A stretch of DNA of 64,000 nt from Kosakonia pseudosacchari. GTDB taxonomy: Bacteria > Pseudomonadota > Gammaproteobacteria > Enterobacterales > Enterobacteriaceae. Position numbers and translations under genes: made by a program. The DNA lies in contig NZ_FXWP01000013.1 of the NCBI RefSeq assembly GCF_900184035.1, forward strand, positions 372,001-436,000. Reading direction: 5' to 3'. Shown piece after piece: positions 9,105-20,048 of this stretch; the stretch's first letter is position 1, and each line of letters begins with the position of its first letter. The notes under the pieces are model-generated. The model was not told where the DNA came from and searched no databases. It saw only the letters and a list, made by a program, of their open reading frames with translations.

Positions 9105-10073
9105 TTACTGCTGCGCCATCGCTTTTTCGTTTTTCGCCCGCAGCTTTTTCGCCCGGCTCTCCAGCAACAGATAGCAAACCAGCGCCAGCAGCAGCGGCAG
9201 GAAGTAGTAGAGCACGCGATAGGCGAGCAGGGCGGCGATAATCATGCCTTGTGACACATGCTCGCTGGCGAGCAGGGCGATGAATACCGCTTCGAGCACG
9301 CCGATCCCCGCCGGAATATGCACAATGACGCCCGCGATACTACTCACCAGCAATACGCCGAGCACGAAGAAGAAATCGGCCTGCATACCCATCAGCAGCC
9401 AGATTATCGCCCCCATGGCTATCCAGTTGGCGCTGGAAATAGCCAACTGCGCCACGGCGAATTTCCACGATGGCAGCACCAGCTTGTGGCCTTTGATCGT
9501 CAGATGACGGCGTTTGGCGAACGCGCAACCCCACAGGTAGACCGCAATCACCAGCAATAACACCACGCCAACGATGCGCAGCGTCGTGTCGTCGATATAC
9601 CAGTGCGCCGGGATCTGCACCACGCCGAAGGTAAAAATCACCCCGCCGAGCAAAATATAGCCCAGCCAGTTGGTGGTAATACTCAGCGAGAAAATGCGCG
9701 TAATCGTGCTGCCCGGCAGGCCAAGACGTGAGTACAGCCGGTAACGCATACCGATACCGCCCACCCACGTGCTGAGCGTCAGGTTGAAGGCGTAACAGAT
9801 AAACGACACCAGCATGACCTGGCGTTTTGCCAGCTTGTGCCCGCAATAAGCGCGGCCGAGCAAGTCATAGCAGCCATATAACAAATAACTGATCACCACC
9901 AGTGCGACGGCGCTCAGCAGCGCGGTGCGGTTATAGTCGCGGATGACTTTCCAGACATCATCCCAGTTCACTTTTTGTGCATACAGCACCAGCAGCACCG
10001 CAACAGCAATAAAAAACAGCACGGTGAGGATTCTTTTCGCCAGCCGCCAGCGCGGATGTGAGCGTGATGTCAT
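9105..10073 (-). CDS. ybhN: UPF0104 membrane protein YbhN
   Basis: Integral membrane protein of 322 residues with eight or so helices, from the family that includes the C-terminal part of lysylphosphatidylglycerol synthase/flippase (MprF). Typical segments are SYLLYGCYDLLGR, GGIGMRYRLYSRLG and HIPAGIGVLEAVFIALL. Its start overlaps the clsB stop by four bases (10070-10073), and clsB in turn overlaps ybhP, so ybhP-clsB-ybhN is one tightly coupled operon as in E. coli. The link with a cardiolipin synthase suggests a role in lipid handling, but no activity has been shown for YbhN. Confidence 0.9.
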   Translation of the reverse strand: MTSRSHPRWRLAKRILTVLFFIAVAVLLVLYAQKVNWDDVWKVIRDYNRTALLSAVALVVISYLLYGCYDLLGRAYCGHKLAKRQVMLVSFICYAFNLTLSTWVGGIGMRYRLYSRLGLPGSTITRIFSLSITTNWLGYILLGGVIFTFGVVQIPAHWYIDDTTLRIVGVVLLLVIAVYLWGCAFAKRRHLTIKGHKLVLPSWKFAVAQLAISSANWIAMGAIIWLLMGMQADFFFVLGVLLVSSIAGVIVHIPAGIGVLEAVFIALLASEHVSQGMIIAALLAYRVLYYFLPLLLALVCYLLLESRAKKLRAKNEKAMAQQ

Positions 10074-11314
10074 GGTTTCACCCCTGAGTGCTGCGCTTCA
10101 GTCCGATCCTGGGTTTCAATTTCGGGCTGAACGGGCGGCTCCACCTCGGCCAGCCTTGGCGTATGCGCCGGTAACCAGCCAACCATCGCCGGGAAATGAC
10201 GTAAAAAGTGGAACACCACCACGCTTTTTCCGAGATTCCACCACGTTCGTTTCGGCGCCATGGACTCATTTACCCGCACGCAGTCGTTATTAATCAGCCC
10301 CTGCAAATTGTCGCGCAGGGTCTGGTTAAATACGCGGTCATGAATAATCAGATTGGCTTCGAGGTTGAGCGACAGGCTCAGCGGGTCAAGGTTACTGGAG
10401 CCGATAGTGGCCCAGTGATCGTCCATCAGCGCCACTTTGCCATGCAGCGGGCGGCGGCGATATTCATACACCTGCACGCCACCTTTCAGCAGATAGTTAT
10501 AGAGCAGCTCCGCGCCGACTTTGACAATCGGCATGTCTGGCTCGCCCTGTACAATCAGTTTCACCGTGACGCCCCGCCGCGCGGCGCTGCGCATGGCGTG
10601 CAGCAAACGGTAGCCGGGGAAAAAGTAGGCATTGGCGATGATCACTTCGCGGCGCGCGTTCGCCAGCATTTTCAGGTAGTGGCGTTCAATGTCGTCGCGG
10701 TGATCATCGTTGTCGCGCCAGACAAACAGCGCCTGCGCTTCGCCGGGTTTGCGGTTCTCCTCCGGGCGATGGCGGCGCTTACGCCACCAGCGTTTTACCG
10801 GTGCGTTATCCGGCAGATTCTCCAGTTCAAATTGCAAAATATCCAGCACCACCGGGCCTTCAACCCGCACGGCGTAATCTTGTTTCGCTTCCGGGCCGTA
10901 GCTGGTGACGTGCTCTGCCGAATAGTTAATGCCGCCAACAAACGCCACCGTATTATCGATCACCACGATTTTGCGGTGCATACGGCGAAAGAGATTGGTG
11001 CGCATACCGAACAGCCGCGGGCCGGGATCGTAGTAACGGAAAATGACCCCCGCCGACGTCAAGGCACTGACAAACGGTTCGCTCAGATCCGGCGAACCGT
11101 AACCGTCCAGCAGCACTTCAATGCTGATCCCGCGTTGGGCAGCGCGCAGCAGCGTCTGCTGCAACTGACGGCCAACATCGTCTTCAAACCAGATAAAGGT
11201 TTCCAGAATAACGCGCTGTTGCGCATGGTCGATGGCGTCAAACAGCGCGGGATAATAGTTATCCCCGTTTTCCAGCAACTGAATGCGATTGCCTTCCCGC
11301 CAGCTACATTTCAT
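10070..11314 (-). CDS. clsB: Cardiolipin synthase B
   Basis: Phospholipase-D-superfamily enzyme of 414 residues. It has two HKD motifs: His113-Lys115-Asp120 (MHRKIVVID) and His291-Lys293-Asp298 ([10 protein letters not shown]), each followed by the conserved IGG or IGSSNLD element. ClsB (YbhO) makes cardiolipin and can also make phosphatidylglycerol or phosphatidyltrehalose in E. coli. No N-terminal transmembrane hairpin is present, unlike ClsA, which agrees with ClsB. The start overlaps the ybhP stop (ATGA at 11311-11314). The C-terminal tail of about 20 residues after the last conserved segment is acidic and poorly conserved. Confidence 0.95.
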   Translation of the reverse strand: MKCSWREGNRIQLLENGDNYYPALFDAIDHAQQRVILETFIWFEDDVGRQLQQTLLRAAQRGISIEVLLDGYGSPDLSEPFVSALTSAGVIFRYYDPGPRLFGMRTNLFRRMHRKIVVIDNTVAFVGGINYSAEHVTSYGPEAKQDYAVRVEGPVVLDILQFELENLPDNAPVKRWWRKRRHRPEENRKPGEAQALFVWRDNDDHRDDIERHYLKMLANARREVIIANAYFFPGYRLLHAMRSAARRGVTVKLIVQGEPDMPIVKVGAELLYNYLLKGGVQVYEYRRRPLHGKVALMDDHWATIGSSNLDPLSLSLNLEANLIIHDRVFNQTLRDNLQGLINNDCVRVNESMAPKRTWWNLGKSVVVFHFLRHFPAMVGWLPAHTPRLAEVEPPVQPEIETQDRTEAQHSGVKP

Positions 11315-12072
11315 AGGTGGATCTCCGCGCTCAGTGGGGCATGATCGGACAAATGACGCCAGTTACGCAGCGGCAACGCGGTCGGTGCGCTGGCATTCGC
11401 GTTTTTCACATAAATACGATCGAGGCGCAGCAGCGGCAGGCTGACCGGAAACGTGCGGGCAGGGCGGCCATGCGCACGGGTGAAGATCTCCTCCAGCCCG
11501 GCCTGCACTTTCAACGGGTGATTGGCTTTTTGCCGCCAGTCGTTAAAGTCGCCAGCCACCACCACCGGTTCGTTTTCCGGCAGCCCATTGACCCACTCCG
11601 CCAGCATCGTCAACTGTGCCTGGCGGTGCGCTTCCCGCAGCCCCAGGTGGACACAAATCACATGCAACGCATGACCCAAATCCGGCGGCACAATCCGGCA
11701 GTAGAGCAGGCCGCGTTTTTCGCTGCCATCAACGGAGACGTCGCGGTTTTCATAGTGTTCAATCGGAAAGCGGGAGAGCACTGCATTACCATGATGTCCT
11801 TCCGGGTAGACCGCATTGCGCCCGTAGGCGTAATCGCTCCACATGGTATCGGCAAGGAATTCGTAATGGGTGGTGTCCGGCCAGTTTTCCACATGCAACG
11901 GATGGACTTCATGAGCGCCCATCACCTCTTGCAGGCAGACGATATCGGCACTGACAGTGCGCACCGCATCGCGCAGCTCGGGCAAAATAAAGCGGCGGTT
12001 AAATGCGGTGAAGCCTTTGTGGGTATTTATGGTGAGCACTTTTAATGAAAAATTTCGCGCGTGTTGGGTCAT
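11311..12072 (-). CDS. ybhP: Endonuclease/exonuclease/phosphatase-fold protein YbhP
   Basis: Protein of 253 residues in the DNase-I-like superfamily. The motifs seen are CLQEVMG (metal-binding Glu), [29 protein letters not shown] (Asp and Asn of the active site) and the terminal [11 protein letters not shown]. The exact substrate is not known; cotranscription with clsB suggests phosphodiester chemistry on lipids or nucleic acids. The ATG at 12072 is chosen because it follows AGGAGA and gives the E. coli start; an upstream in-frame start at 12126 lacks both. It is the first gene of ybhP-clsB-ybhN. Confidence 0.9.
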   Translation of the reverse strand: MTQHARNFSLKVLTINTHKGFTAFNRRFILPELRDAVRTVSADIVCLQEVMGAHEVHPLHVENWPDTTHYEFLADTMWSDYAYGRNAVYPEGHHGNAVLSRFPIEHYENRDVSVDGSEKRGLLYCRIVPPDLGHALHVICVHLGLREAHRQAQLTMLAEWVNGLPENEPVVVAGDFNDWRQKANHPLKVQAGLEEIFTRAHGRPARTFPVSLPLLRLDRIYVKNANASAPTALPLRNWRHLSDHAPLSAEIHL

Positions 12073-12204
12073 AACTCTCCTGCCAGCGTCACTCTCCTCG
12101 TGAAAATAAATTGTAGTCCCTGTCACAAAAAAGGGCGGGGTTACGGAATTTTCCGTAGATACGAGTACTCTTCATACAGATAAAAATCCTTCAGGAGAGA
12201 AGCC

Positions 12205-12642
12205 ATGAAGTGGCAACAACGTGTTCGTGTCGCGACTGGCCTGAGTTGCTGGCAGATTATGTTGCACGTACTGATTGTAACGCTGCTGGTGATGGGCTGG
12301 ACGAGCGGCACGCTGGTGCGTGTTGGCTTAGGGCTGTGCGTGCTGTATGGCATCTCCGTGTTGCTGATGCTATTTCTCCAGCGCCACCATGAAGCGCGCT
12401 GGCGCGAGTTCGGCGATGTACTGGAGGAGTTGACCACTACCTGGTATTTTGGCGCGTCGCTGATTGTTATCTGGCTGCTCTCCCGCGTATTGCAAAATAA
12501 CTATTTGCTGGCGGTTGTCGGGCTGGCGATCCTCGCGGGGCCGGCGGTGGTGTCGCTGCTAACCAAAGAGAGAAAACTTCCCGCTAAATCCTTCGGTCTG
12601 CATCAACGCGGCAACACAGCCAATCCTCACGATCACCGCTAA
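12205..12642 (+). CDS. ybhQ: Inner-membrane protein YbhQ
   Basis: Protein of 145 residues with four predicted transmembrane helices (about 18-38, 43-62, 85-105 and 107-125). It closely follows E. coli YbhQ from MKWQQRVRVATGLSCWQIML onward, with EELTTTWYFGA and LAGPAVVSLL conserved and a longer hydrophilic tail ending in DHR. It starts after a TTCAGGAGAG ribosome site and is a single-gene unit divergent from ybhP and convergent with ybhR. No function is known. Confidence 0.88.
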   Translation: MKWQQRVRVATGLSCWQIMLHVLIVTLLVMGWTSGTLVRVGLGLCVLYGISVLLMLFLQRHHEARWREFGDVLEELTTTWYFGASLIVIWLLSRVLQNNYLLAVVGLAILAGPAVVSLLTKERKLPAKSFGLHQRGNTANPHDHR

Positions 12643-12644
12643 TG

Positions 12645-12677
12645 CAGTAAAACAGACGGGCAAGCGCACATGCCCGT
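12645..12677 (-). terminator. Terminator of the cecR-ybhGFSR operon
   Basis: Perfect seven-base-pair hairpin (ACGGGCA / TGCCCGT). In the minus direction it is followed by CTGTTTTACTG, a short U-rich tract. It lies 20 bp after the ybhR stop in the narrow gap between convergent ybhQ and ybhR. Confidence 0.55.
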
Positions 12678-12696
12678 ACGCAAGCCGAAAAATGCA

Positions 12697-13803
12697 TCAC
12701 ATAATTTTGCGTCTGAACAGCGCGTACGCCGCTGAACCGGTGGTTGCCGCAATCACCAGCAGCGGCCACAAACTCTGCCAGACAATCGCGAAGCTGGCGT
12801 CCTTCAGGTAAATCTGCTTGGTGATATCGGTAAAGTGGCGGATTGGATTCGCCCAGGTGAGATCCTGCAACCAGACCGGCATATTCTCCACCGGCGATAC
12901 ATAACCGGAGAGCAAAATCGCCGGCATCATAAAGACAAACACGCCAATAAACGCCTGCTGTTGTGTTGAGCAGAGCGACGAAATCAGCAAGCCAAAGCCC
13001 ACCAGCGATAAGCCATACACCAGCATGGTGAAATAGAACAGCAGCAGCGAACCGGCGAAGGGGATTTTGTACGCCAGAATGCCGACGCCAAGCACAATGG
13101 TTGCCTGAAAGGTGGCGACAATGAGGGCGGGCACCGCTTTACCGACAAAGATTTGCCACGTCGCCAGCGGTGAAATCAGCAGTTGATCGAGCGTGCCTTG
13201 TTCGCGTTCACGCGCCACCGACAGCGAGGTGACAATCATCACGCCGATGGTGGTGATCATCGCAATCAGCGACGGCACGACAAACCATTTGTAGTCGAGA
13301 TTCGGGTTATACCAGTTGCGCACGACCAGCTCGCTATTGTTCGGTTTTTCCCGCCCGCTGAGCAGCTCCTGTTGATAATCCTTAACGATCTGCTGCAAAT
13401 AGTTGGCGGCGATTTGCGCGCTGTTGGAGTTACGCCCATCGAGAATCAACTGCATCGGCGCGGTGATGCCGCTGTCGAGATTACGCGAGAAATCTGCCGG
13501 GAAGCGCACCAGCAACAGCGCTTTTTGCGTGTCGATGGTCGGGCGGATTTCTTGCGGGCTGTTCAGCAGCAAAACGTGGGTAAAGGCTTTCGCACGGGCA
13601 AAACGCTGCGTCAGTTCAACGGCGTGCTTGCCGTTATCTTCGTTATAGATAGCGATAGTGGCGTTGGTCACTTCCAGCGTGGCGGCGAACGGAAACAGCA
13701 GCACCTGTATCAGCACCGGCAAAATCAAAATAGCGCGGGTTTGCGGCTCGCGCAGCAGCGATTGCAACTCTTTGCGGATAAGCGTCAGTAAGCGGTAAAA
13801 CAT
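12697..13803 (-). CDS. ybhR: ABC exporter permease YbhR
   Basis: ABC-2-type permease of 368 residues: one N-terminal helix (about 22-42), a large periplasmic domain to about residue 175, then five or six helices. Family elements are [18 protein letters not shown] after the second helix and the C-terminal [13 protein letters not shown]. With YbhS it forms the membrane part of the YbhGFSR exporter; YbhF is the ATPase and YbhG the periplasmic adaptor. In E. coli the system has been linked to tolerance of cefoperazone, chloramphenicol and tetracycline and to Na+(Li+)/H+ exchange. It is the last gene of the operon, nine bases after ybhS. Confidence 0.92.
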   Translation of the reverse strand: MFYRLLTLIRKELQSLLREPQTRAILILPVLIQVLLFPFAATLEVTNATIAIYNEDNGKHAVELTQRFARAKAFTHVLLLNSPQEIRPTIDTQKALLLVRFPADFSRNLDSGITAPMQLILDGRNSNSAQIAANYLQQIVKDYQQELLSGREKPNNSELVVRNWYNPNLDYKWFVVPSLIAMITTIGVMIVTSLSVAREREQGTLDQLLISPLATWQIFVGKAVPALIVATFQATIVLGVGILAYKIPFAGSLLLFYFTMLVYGLSLVGFGLLISSLCSTQQQAFIGVFVFMMPAILLSGYVSPVENMPVWLQDLTWANPIRHFTDITKQIYLKDASFAIVWQSLWPLLVIAATTGSAAYALFRRKIM

Positions 13804-13812
13804 GGCTTTTCC

Positions 13813-14946
13813 TTAATCCAGTCTGCGTTTGGTTTTCAGCCACGTCAGGCCAATAAACATCACCGCCGAGGCGATTAAAAACAGCACGTTTACCAGCAGC
13901 ACCACCGGGATATTACCCGCCAGGAACAGGCTTTGCAGGGTGCTGACAAAGTAACGTGCCGGAATGATGTACGTCACCACGCGGATAATGGCGGGCATGC
14001 TGTCTATCTGGAAAATAAAGCCGGACAGCATAATCGACGGTAAAAACGCGGCGTTCAGCGCCACCTGTGCGGCGTTAAACTGATTGCGTGTGACGGTGGA
14101 AATCAACAACCCCATGCCTAAGGTACTCAGCAAAAACAGGCTGGTAATAAAAAAGAGGATCAGCAGCGAGCCGCGATAGGGCACACCGAGAATGAACACT
14201 GACACCAGCATGCACAGCCCCATCGCCAGCATGCCAAGAAAGTAATAAGGAATGAGTTTGCACAGCAGCAGTTCCGCGCGGGTAATTTCGGTCGAAAGCA
14301 GGGCTTCCATGGTGCCGCGCTCCCATTCGCGCGCCACCACCAGTGAGGTGAGGATCGCGCCTATCACCGTCATAATAATGGTCACCGCACCAGGGATAAT
14401 AAAGTGCTGGCTAATAGCCGCCGGGTTAAACCAGTAGCGCGTCTGCACATCAATCAATGGTTTAAACGTCTCGCCGCTATCTTCCGCGCGTTGCTGTTGC
14501 CAGAGCTGCCAGATGCCTTCGACATACCCTTGCACAAAGTTGGCGGTGTTCGGTTCGCTGCCATCGGTTATCACCTGAATCGGCGCGCTGTCGCCCGGAC
14601 GCGCCATTTGCGCGGCGAAGTGCACCGGGATCACCACCAGCCCGCGAATGCGCCCGGCCTGCATCATCTGGATCAGTTGCTGGCGGTTATCGCTGATGGT
14701 GGCATCAATATAGGGCGAACCGGTCAGCGTATGGGTAAAATCCAGCGCCTCTTCGCTGTGCTGTTCAAGCAGGACACCCACGCGCAGTTTGCTGGAATCC
14801 AGGTTAATACCGTACCCGAAAATAAACAGCAGCAGCAGCGGGATCACCACCGCAATCAACCAGCTACTGGGGTCACGCACAATCTGGCGCGTCTCTTTCA
14901 CGCATAACGCGCGTACGCGCCGCCAGGAGAGGGCTTTAACGCTCAT
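13813..14946 (-). CDS. ybhS: ABC exporter permease YbhS
   Basis: ABC-2-type permease of 377 residues, as E. coli YbhS. It has a helix at about 30-50 ([19 protein letters not shown]), a periplasmic domain, then about five helices with [20 protein letters not shown] between them. It is a paralogue of YbhR, and the two would pair as a heterodimer. The ATG at 14946 is chosen because it matches E. coli and overlaps ybhF by 11 bases; an upstream in-frame start would add 25 unrelated residues. Confidence 0.93.
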   Translation of the reverse strand: MSVKALSWRRVRALCVKETRQIVRDPSSWLIAVVIPLLLLFIFGYGINLDSSKLRVGVLLEQHSEEALDFTHTLTGSPYIDATISDNRQQLIQMMQAGRIRGLVVIPVHFAAQMARPGDSAPIQVITDGSEPNTANFVQGYVEGIWQLWQQQRAEDSGETFKPLIDVQTRYWFNPAAISQHFIIPGAVTIIMTVIGAILTSLVVAREWERGTMEALLSTEITRAELLLCKLIPYYFLGMLAMGLCMLVSVFILGVPYRGSLLILFFITSLFLLSTLGMGLLISTVTRNQFNAAQVALNAAFLPSIMLSGFIFQIDSMPAIIRVVTYIIPARYFVSTLQSLFLAGNIPVVLLVNVLFLIASAVMFIGLTWLKTKRRLD

Positions 14947-16675
14947 CGTGATGCTCCTTATCCCAGTTATGGATAAGCGTGATAAACGCGTGCTCCATGG
15001 TCGGGTCCGGGTGATCTTCATCGGCGGTTTGCGCTTTCAACGCGTCCGGCGTGCCGCTGGCGATTAACTTCCCGCGATAGACCAGCCCAATGCGATCGCA
15101 ATACTCCGCTTCATCCATAAAGTGGGTAGTCACCATCACGGTGACCCCTTTTTCCACCATGCTGTTGATATGCAGCCAGAACTCGCGGCGCGTCAGCGGA
15201 TCAACACCGGAAGTCGGCTCATCGAGAAACAGAATGTCCGGTTCATGCATCAGCGAACAGGCCAGTGCCAGCCGCTGCTTAAAGCCGAGCGGCAGTTCGT
15301 CGGTGGCATGACTGGCGATACTCTTCAGCCCGAACGCCTCGCTCATGCGCGCGATTTTCTCGTTCTGTGCCCGGCCACGCAGGCCATAGACGCCGGAAAA
15401 GAAGCGCAGGTTTTGTTCCACCGTCAGGTTGCCGTAGAGGGAGAACTTCTGCGCCATATATCCCAGGTGCTGGCGTGCTTTACCGGAACTGACTTTCAGA
15501 TCCATATTCAGCACCAGCGCCTTGCCATCCGTCGGTACCAGTAGACCGCACATCATTTTGAAGGTAGTGGATTTCCCCGCGCCGTTCGGGCCGAGCAGGC
15601 CAAAAATCTCCCCGCGTTTGACGGCGAAATTGACATTATCGGTGGCGGCGAAATCGCCAAACTTTTTGGTTAGCGATTTGGCTTCAATTACCGTCTCTTC
15701 CGCGCTGCCTTCCACAGTGTGCAGAATCGCCCCCAGCGGCGATTCGGAGGTGCCCGCGCCGCCAAGCAGGTCGATAAAGGCATCTTCAAAGCGCGGGGCC
15801 GTCTCCTCGATTTGCAGGGCTGGCATATTTTCTGCCTGCTGCAACGCCTGCGCTTGCGCCCCTTTTTTCAGGATCATGCGTACAGAACGCCCCTGGATCA
15901 TGCCGTCGCTGACCTGCGGCTGCTTAAGAATGCGGCGCAGCAGACGGCGGTTGTTCTCCGCGGCGCTGGTCACTAAAAAGCTGCGTCCGGCCATGGTTTG
16001 CGTCAGCGCTTTCGGCTCGCCCTGATAGAGCAGTTCGCCTTCGTTCATCAACAACACATCGCGGCACTGCTCGGCTTCATCAAGGTAGGAGGTGCTCCAG
16101 AGGATCAGCATGCCGTCGCCCGCCAGCTCGTGCACCATCTGCCACAGTTCGCGGCGGGAGATCGGATCGACACCGACACCTGGCTCATCCAGCAACAGCA
16201 CTTTCGGCTCGCCGACCAGCGTGCAGGCCAGCCCCAGCTTCTGTTTCATGCCGCCGGAGAGTTTCCCCGCCAGTCGCCCGGTAAACGGGGCGAGGGCGGT
16301 GAACTCCAGCAGTCGCGCAAAGGTCTGGCGACGCTGTTCACCGGTAACGCTGCGCAAATCGGCATACAGATTGAGGTTTTCCATTACCGTCAAATCTTCA
16401 TACAGGCCAAACTTTTGCGGCATATACCCGAGCATGGCATGCAGCTCGCTGTCATTAGCGATGGGATCAAGCCCCATCACCTGCGCGCTACCCTCATCCG
16501 GGCGCATCAGCCCGGCAAGCATGCGCATCAGCGTGGTTTTCCCGGCGCCATCCGGGCCGACAAGGCCAGTGACATATCCCGCTTTGATTTCACAATCCAG
16601 TCGCGCGACGGCGGGTTTTTCCATACCGGCAAAGCGCTTAACCAGACCGCGCAGATGGATAGCCGCTTCACTCAT
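14936..16675 (-). CDS. ybhF: ABC exporter ATPase YbhF (two nucleotide-binding domains)
   Basis: ATPase of 579 residues with two complete ABC domains in tandem. The first has Walker [10 protein letters not shown], signature LSGGMKQK and Walker [14 protein letters not shown]; the second has GPNGAGKST, signature-like LPLGFKQR and [13 protein letters not shown]. The second signature departs from LSGGQ, as it does in E. coli YbhF. The linker at about 230-320 joins them. It powers YbhR/YbhS. The start overlaps the ybhG stop by eight bases, so adaptor and ATPase are coupled. Confidence 0.94.
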   Translation of the reverse strand: MSEAAIHLRGLVKRFAGMEKPAVARLDCEIKAGYVTGLVGPDGAGKTTLMRMLAGLMRPDEGSAQVMGLDPIANDSELHAMLGYMPQKFGLYEDLTVMENLNLYADLRSVTGEQRRQTFARLLEFTALAPFTGRLAGKLSGGMKQKLGLACTLVGEPKVLLLDEPGVGVDPISRRELWQMVHELAGDGMLILWSTSYLDEAEQCRDVLLMNEGELLYQGEPKALTQTMAGRSFLVTSAAENNRRLLRRILKQPQVSDGMIQGRSVRMILKKGAQAQALQQAENMPALQIEETAPRFEDAFIDLLGGAGTSESPLGAILHTVEGSAEETVIEAKSLTKKFGDFAATDNVNFAVKRGEIFGLLGPNGAGKSTTFKMMCGLLVPTDGKALVLNMDLKVSSGKARQHLGYMAQKFSLYGNLTVEQNLRFFSGVYGLRGRAQNEKIARMSEAFGLKSIASHATDELPLGFKQRLALACSLMHEPDILFLDEPTSGVDPLTRREFWLHINSMVEKGVTVMVTTHFMDEAEYCDRIGLVYRGKLIASGTPDALKAQTADEDHPDPTMEHAFITLIHNWDKEHHDER

Positions 16676-17666
16676 GGCGGGCCTCGCCGCTAAAGCGCAG
16701 CGTTACAGGCATCCCCTGGCGCAGGCTGTCATCGGCATCGGTCACAATAATGCGCAGGCGATAGACCAGATCGGTACGCAAATCCGGGGTTTCGACAGTT
16801 TTCGGCGTAAATTCGGCGGTGGGCGAAACAAAGCCAATTTTGCCGTGATAAGGCTTATCCGGGCGTCCATCGGTATAGAGCAAAATTTCTTGCCCCGGCT
16901 GTGCCTGGTGCAAATTGCGCTCACCCACATAGGCGCGAACCCATACCGGGCGCGTCAGGGAGAGGGTTAATACGGTGCTTCCGGCGCTCAGCATGCTGCC
17001 GGGTTCGACGGCGCGCGTCAGTACCGTGCCGTTACTTGGCGCGATAAGCGTGGTGTCATGCAGATCCAGTTGCGCCTGCGCCAGCGCGGCTTCGGCCTGT
17101 TCCAGGCTGGCTTTTGCCTGGGCGATTTCCTGCGGGCGATTACCGGCGCGGTACTGGCTCAATTTATCTTGTGCCGATTTCAGCGTGGCCTCGGCCTGAT
17201 CCCGCGAAGAGCGGGCATTTTCCAGATCGTTTGCCGAAATCGCCCGGCTTTTCATCAACCCTTGCTGGCGCTGATAGAAATTCTGCGCGTAGTCATATGC
17301 CGCCTGCGCCTGGCGTACGGCGGCGACGGCCTGGGCTATCTCTTCATAGCGGTAACCGGCGGTCGCCAGCGAGTATTTTGCCTGCGCGGTGGCGACATTG
17401 GCTTGTGCCTGCAACAGCGCGTTTTCATACGGCGCTTTGTCTATTTCACCAAGGGTTTGCCCGGCACGTATCGCATCCCCTTCATCCACGTTCAGCGCAG
17501 AGAGCCGCCCGCCAACGCGGAAGCTTAAATTCACCGTGCGAATGTCGACATTCCCGTACAGGGTGAGCGTGCGGTCTTGTTTGCTTTGATACCACAGCCA
17601 GCCGCCGCCCAGCGCGGCCAGTACCACCACAACTATCACTACCACGACGATGGGTTTTTTCATCAC
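16668..17666 (-). CDS. ybhG: Membrane fusion protein YbhG
   Basis: HlyD-family periplasmic adaptor of 332 residues. A signal-anchor helix lies at about 5-25, followed by a lipoyl half ([11 protein letters not shown]), a long alpha-helical hairpin rich in Gln and Ala (about 75-200), the second lipoyl half ([15 protein letters not shown]) and a beta-barrel. It would bridge YbhFSR to an outer-membrane channel, probably TolC, as no channel gene is adjacent. The GTG at 17666 overlaps the cecR stop (GTGA), with AGGAG six bases upstream; the next codon is ATG, so initiation may occur at either. Confidence 0.92.
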   Translation of the reverse strand: MMKKPIVVVVIVVVVLAALGGGWLWYQSKQDRTLTLYGNVDIRTVNLSFRVGGRLSALNVDEGDAIRAGQTLGEIDKAPYENALLQAQANVATAQAKYSLATAGYRYEEIAQAVAAVRQAQAAYDYAQNFYQRQQGLMKSRAISANDLENARSSRDQAEATLKSAQDKLSQYRAGNRPQEIAQAKASLEQAEAALAQAQLDLHDTTLIAPSNGTVLTRAVEPGSMLSAGSTVLTLSLTRPVWVRAYVGERNLHQAQPGQEILLYTDGRPDKPYHGKIGFVSPTAEFTPKTVETPDLRTDLVYRLRIIVTDADDSLRQGMPVTLRFSGEARHE

Positions 17667-18337
17667 GTTGAACTCCTGTTCGTTAATCCTTGCAAGATAA
17701 GATCGATATGGCAGGTGATGACCTGATAAATCTGTGTCGCTTTCTCTTCATCAAACTGCGTCCATCCTGCGCGCAGCAAAATGGTTTCCCGCCCGAGGCG
17801 AAAGGCGAGGATCTGACCGATAAGCGCGTGGGTATGAATAATGGTTTGTATATCTTTGGCGTCGCGCCCGGTGTAGGCCGCGAGCAGCGCCGTAAAGTGG
17901 CTGTGCAGCGGCGCAATCACCTGGTCATGCACCAACTGGTAAGCGCGCGTCGGCGAGAGCTGCTCGCGGGAGATAAATTTGCTCAGGTTGAGCGTCTCGT
18001 CATGGGTGAGCAGCACAATCATATTTTTACAGGCGCGGTGGATCAGCTCGCGAATGGCGGCTTTATCCGGCGTAGGCTGGGCGAACAGCTCTTCGGCGGC
18101 TTGCACATGCGGGCGAAAATTGTCGCTGATAAAATCGGCAATCCACTGCGCGCAGGCGAGATATAAATCCTCTTTTGAGCCAAAATAGTAAGTGATCGCG
18201 GCGATGTTCTGCCCGGCTTGTGCGGCAATATCCCGCGTGGTGGCATGCAAGCCATATTCACCAAACTGTGCCAGCGCGGCGGCAATCAGCTGGTTTCGGG
18301 CCTGTTCACCCCGGCTGGTGGTCGGTGTTGTATGCAT
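17663..18337 (-). CDS. cecR: TetR-family repressor CecR
   Basis: TetR regulator of 224 residues. The N-terminal helix-turn-helix covers about 15-60 with [23 protein letters not shown], and the rest is the DUF1956-type ligand domain. E. coli CecR (YbiH) represses its own operon cecR-ybhGFSR and the divergent rhlE, and responds to cefoperazone and chloramphenicol. Here the same gene order is kept, with a long perfect palindrome ten bases upstream of the start. The gene overlaps ybhG by four bases, so it is the first gene of the exporter operon. Confidence 0.92.
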   Translation of the reverse strand: MHTTPTTSRGEQARNQLIAAALAQFGEYGLHATTRDIAAQAGQNIAAITYYFGSKEDLYLACAQWIADFISDNFRPHVQAAEELFAQPTPDKAAIRELIHRACKNMIVLLTHDETLNLSKFISREQLSPTRAYQLVHDQVIAPLHSHFTALLAAYTGRDAKDIQTIIHTHALIGQILAFRLGRETILLRAGWTQFDEEKATQIYQVITCHIDLILQGLTNRSST

Positions 18338-18347
18338 GGCGGTGATG

Positions 18348-18375
18348 AAAGTTAATCAATCGATTGATTAACTTT
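18348..18375. promoter_or_regulatory. CecR operator (28-bp perfect palindrome)
   Basis: A perfect palindrome whose left half is AAAGTTAATCAATC, with the right half its exact reverse complement. It sits between divergent cecR and rhlE, ten bases before the cecR start. A TetR dimer site in this spot would control both directions, as reported for CecR in E. coli. Identity of the binding protein is inferred from position. Confidence 0.82.
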
Positions 18376-18572
18376 ATGGCTAAAATTTAGGCTTGTCCAG
18401 TTAGCGGTGCGTTAATATCGCGCATTCCGCTCCCGAAGGGATATTTTATGCGTGTGATCACAAAAGCTGATACACTCCGCCCCTTCATGACATTGTGGTT
18501 TTTGTCATCAGCCAAATTATTATCTCCTCGAAAACTACACCTGTTCACAGGTCGGGGCGGTGTGGAGTTGTT

Positions 18573-20048
18573 ATGTCTTTTGATGCCCTTGGCCTGAACC
18601 CGGAAATCCTGCGCGCTGTTGCCGAGCAGGGTTATCTTCAGCCGACCCCTATTCAGCAGCAGGCTATCCCGGCGGTGCTGCAAGGCCGCGATCTGATGGC
18701 GAGCGCCCAGACCGGCACCGGTAAAACTGCTGGTTTTACGCTGCCGCTGTTGCAACGCCTGATTCAAAACGAGCCGCACGCCAAAGGCCGTCGCCCGATC
18801 CGTGCGCTGATCTTAACGCCAACCCGTGAGCTGGCGGCGCAGGTGGGTGAAAACGTTCAGGCGTACAGCAAATACCTGAATATCCGCTCACTGGTGGTGT
18901 TCGGTGGCGTCAGTATCAATCCGCAGATGATGAAGCTGCGCGGCGGCGTGGATATCCTGGTGGCGACACCGGGACGTCTGCTGGATCTGGAACACCAGAA
19001 CGCGCTGAAACTCGATAGCGTGGAAATTCTGGTGCTCGACGAAGCCGACCGCATGCTGGATATGGGCTTTATTCACGATATTCGCCGCGTGCTGGCAAAA
19101 CTGCCGCCGAAGCGTCAGAACCTGCTATTCTCCGCGACCTTCTCCGATGAGATCAAACAGCTGGCAGAAAAGCTGCTGCGTAATCCGCTGGAGATCGAAG
19201 TGGCGCGCCGCAATACCGCCTCTGAGCAGGTCACCCAGCATGTGCATTTTGTCGATAAAAAACGCAAACGGGAACTGCTGTCGCAGATGATTGGCGAGGG
19301 CAACTGGCAGCAGGTGCTGGTTTTCACCCGTACGAAACACGGGGCTAATCACCTGGCGGAGCAACTGAATAAAGACGGCATCACCAGCGCGGCGATCCAC
19401 GGCAATAAGAGCCAGGGGGCGCGTACGCGTGCGCTGGCAGATTTCAAATCTGGCGACATTCGTGTGCTGGTAGCGACCGACATTGCTGCGCGTGGGCTCG
19501 ACATTGAAGAGCTGCCGCATGTGGTGAACTACGAACTGCCGAACGTGCCGGAAGATTACGTGCACCGTATTGGCCGTACCGGCCGGGCAGCGGCGACCGG
19601 CGAAGCGCTGTCGCTGGTATGCGTTGACGAACATAAACTGCTGCGCGATATCGAACGCCTGCTGAAAAAAGAGATCCCGCGTATTGCCCTGGAAGGGTAT
19701 GAGCCGGATCCGTCGATCAAAGCCGAGCCGATTCAGAATGGTCGCGGCCAGGGCGGTGGTCGTCAGGGCAGTGGTCGCGGGCAGGGCGGCGGTGGCCGTG
19801 GTCAGTCTGCGCCGCGCCGCAGTGAAGGCGAAGGACAAAAACCGCGCACCCCGCGCCGCGCCGAAGGTGGCGCTGCGAAGCAGGAGGGGGGACGCCGTGC
19901 TGAAGGTAGTGCGAAGCCAGCGGGCGGGCGCCGCCTTGATGGTGGTGCCGCTAAACCAACAGGTGGACGCCGTCTTGATGGCGGCGCGGCACCGGCGGGC
20001 AACCCGTCTCGCCGTCGTCGTCCGCGTAAGCCTTCCGCCGCCGAGTAA
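18573..20048 (+). CDS. rhlE: DEAD-box ATP-dependent RNA helicase RhlE
   Basis: RNA helicase of 491 residues, somewhat longer than E. coli RhlE (about 450). The motifs in order are [10 protein letters not shown] (Q motif), AQTGTGKT (Walker A), [18 protein letters not shown] (DEAD), LFSATF (SAT), [15 protein letters not shown] and HRIGRTGRA. From about residue 385 the tail is low-complexity, Gly/Arg-rich and basic, with repeated [10 protein letters not shown] units; such tails bind RNA. RhlE takes part in ribosome assembly and works with RNase E and poly(A) polymerase. The ATG at 18573 matches E. coli; an upstream in-frame start at 18495 adds an unrelated leader. Its stop directly abuts the stop of the next convergent gene. 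Confidence 0.95.
   Translation: MSFDALGLNPEILRAVAEQGYLQPTPIQQQAIPAVLQGRDLMASAQTGTGKTAGFTLPLLQRLIQNEPHAKGRRPIRALILTPTRELAAQVGENVQAYSKYLNIRSLVVFGGVSINPQMMKLRGGVDILVATPGRLLDLEHQNALKLDSVEILVLDEADRMLDMGFIHDIRRVLAKLPPKRQNLLFSATFSDEIKQLAEKLLRNPLEIEVARRNTASEQVTQHVHFVDKKRKRELLSQMIGEGNWQQVLVFTRTKHGANHLAEQLNKDGITSAAIHGNKSQGARTRALADFKSGDIRVLVATDIAARGLDIEELPHVVNYELPNVPEDYVHRIGRTGRAAATGEALSLVCVDEHKLLRDIERLLKKEIPRIALEGYEPDPSIKAEPIQNGRGQGGGRQGSGRGQGGGGRGQSAPRRSEGEGQKPRTPRRAEGGAAKQEGGRRAEGSAKPAGGRRLDGGAAKPTGGRRLDGGAAPAGNPSRRRRPRKPSAAE

Noticed and set aside
10208-11344. Long open frame (about 380 codons) antisense to clsB
   Set aside because: It is a mirror of the conserved clsB codons with no recognisable domain; the two HKD motifs on the other strand are decisive.
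18450-18465. TGTGATCACA upstream of rhlE as a CRP site
   Set aside because: The half-sites are fused without the six-base spacer needed for CRP.
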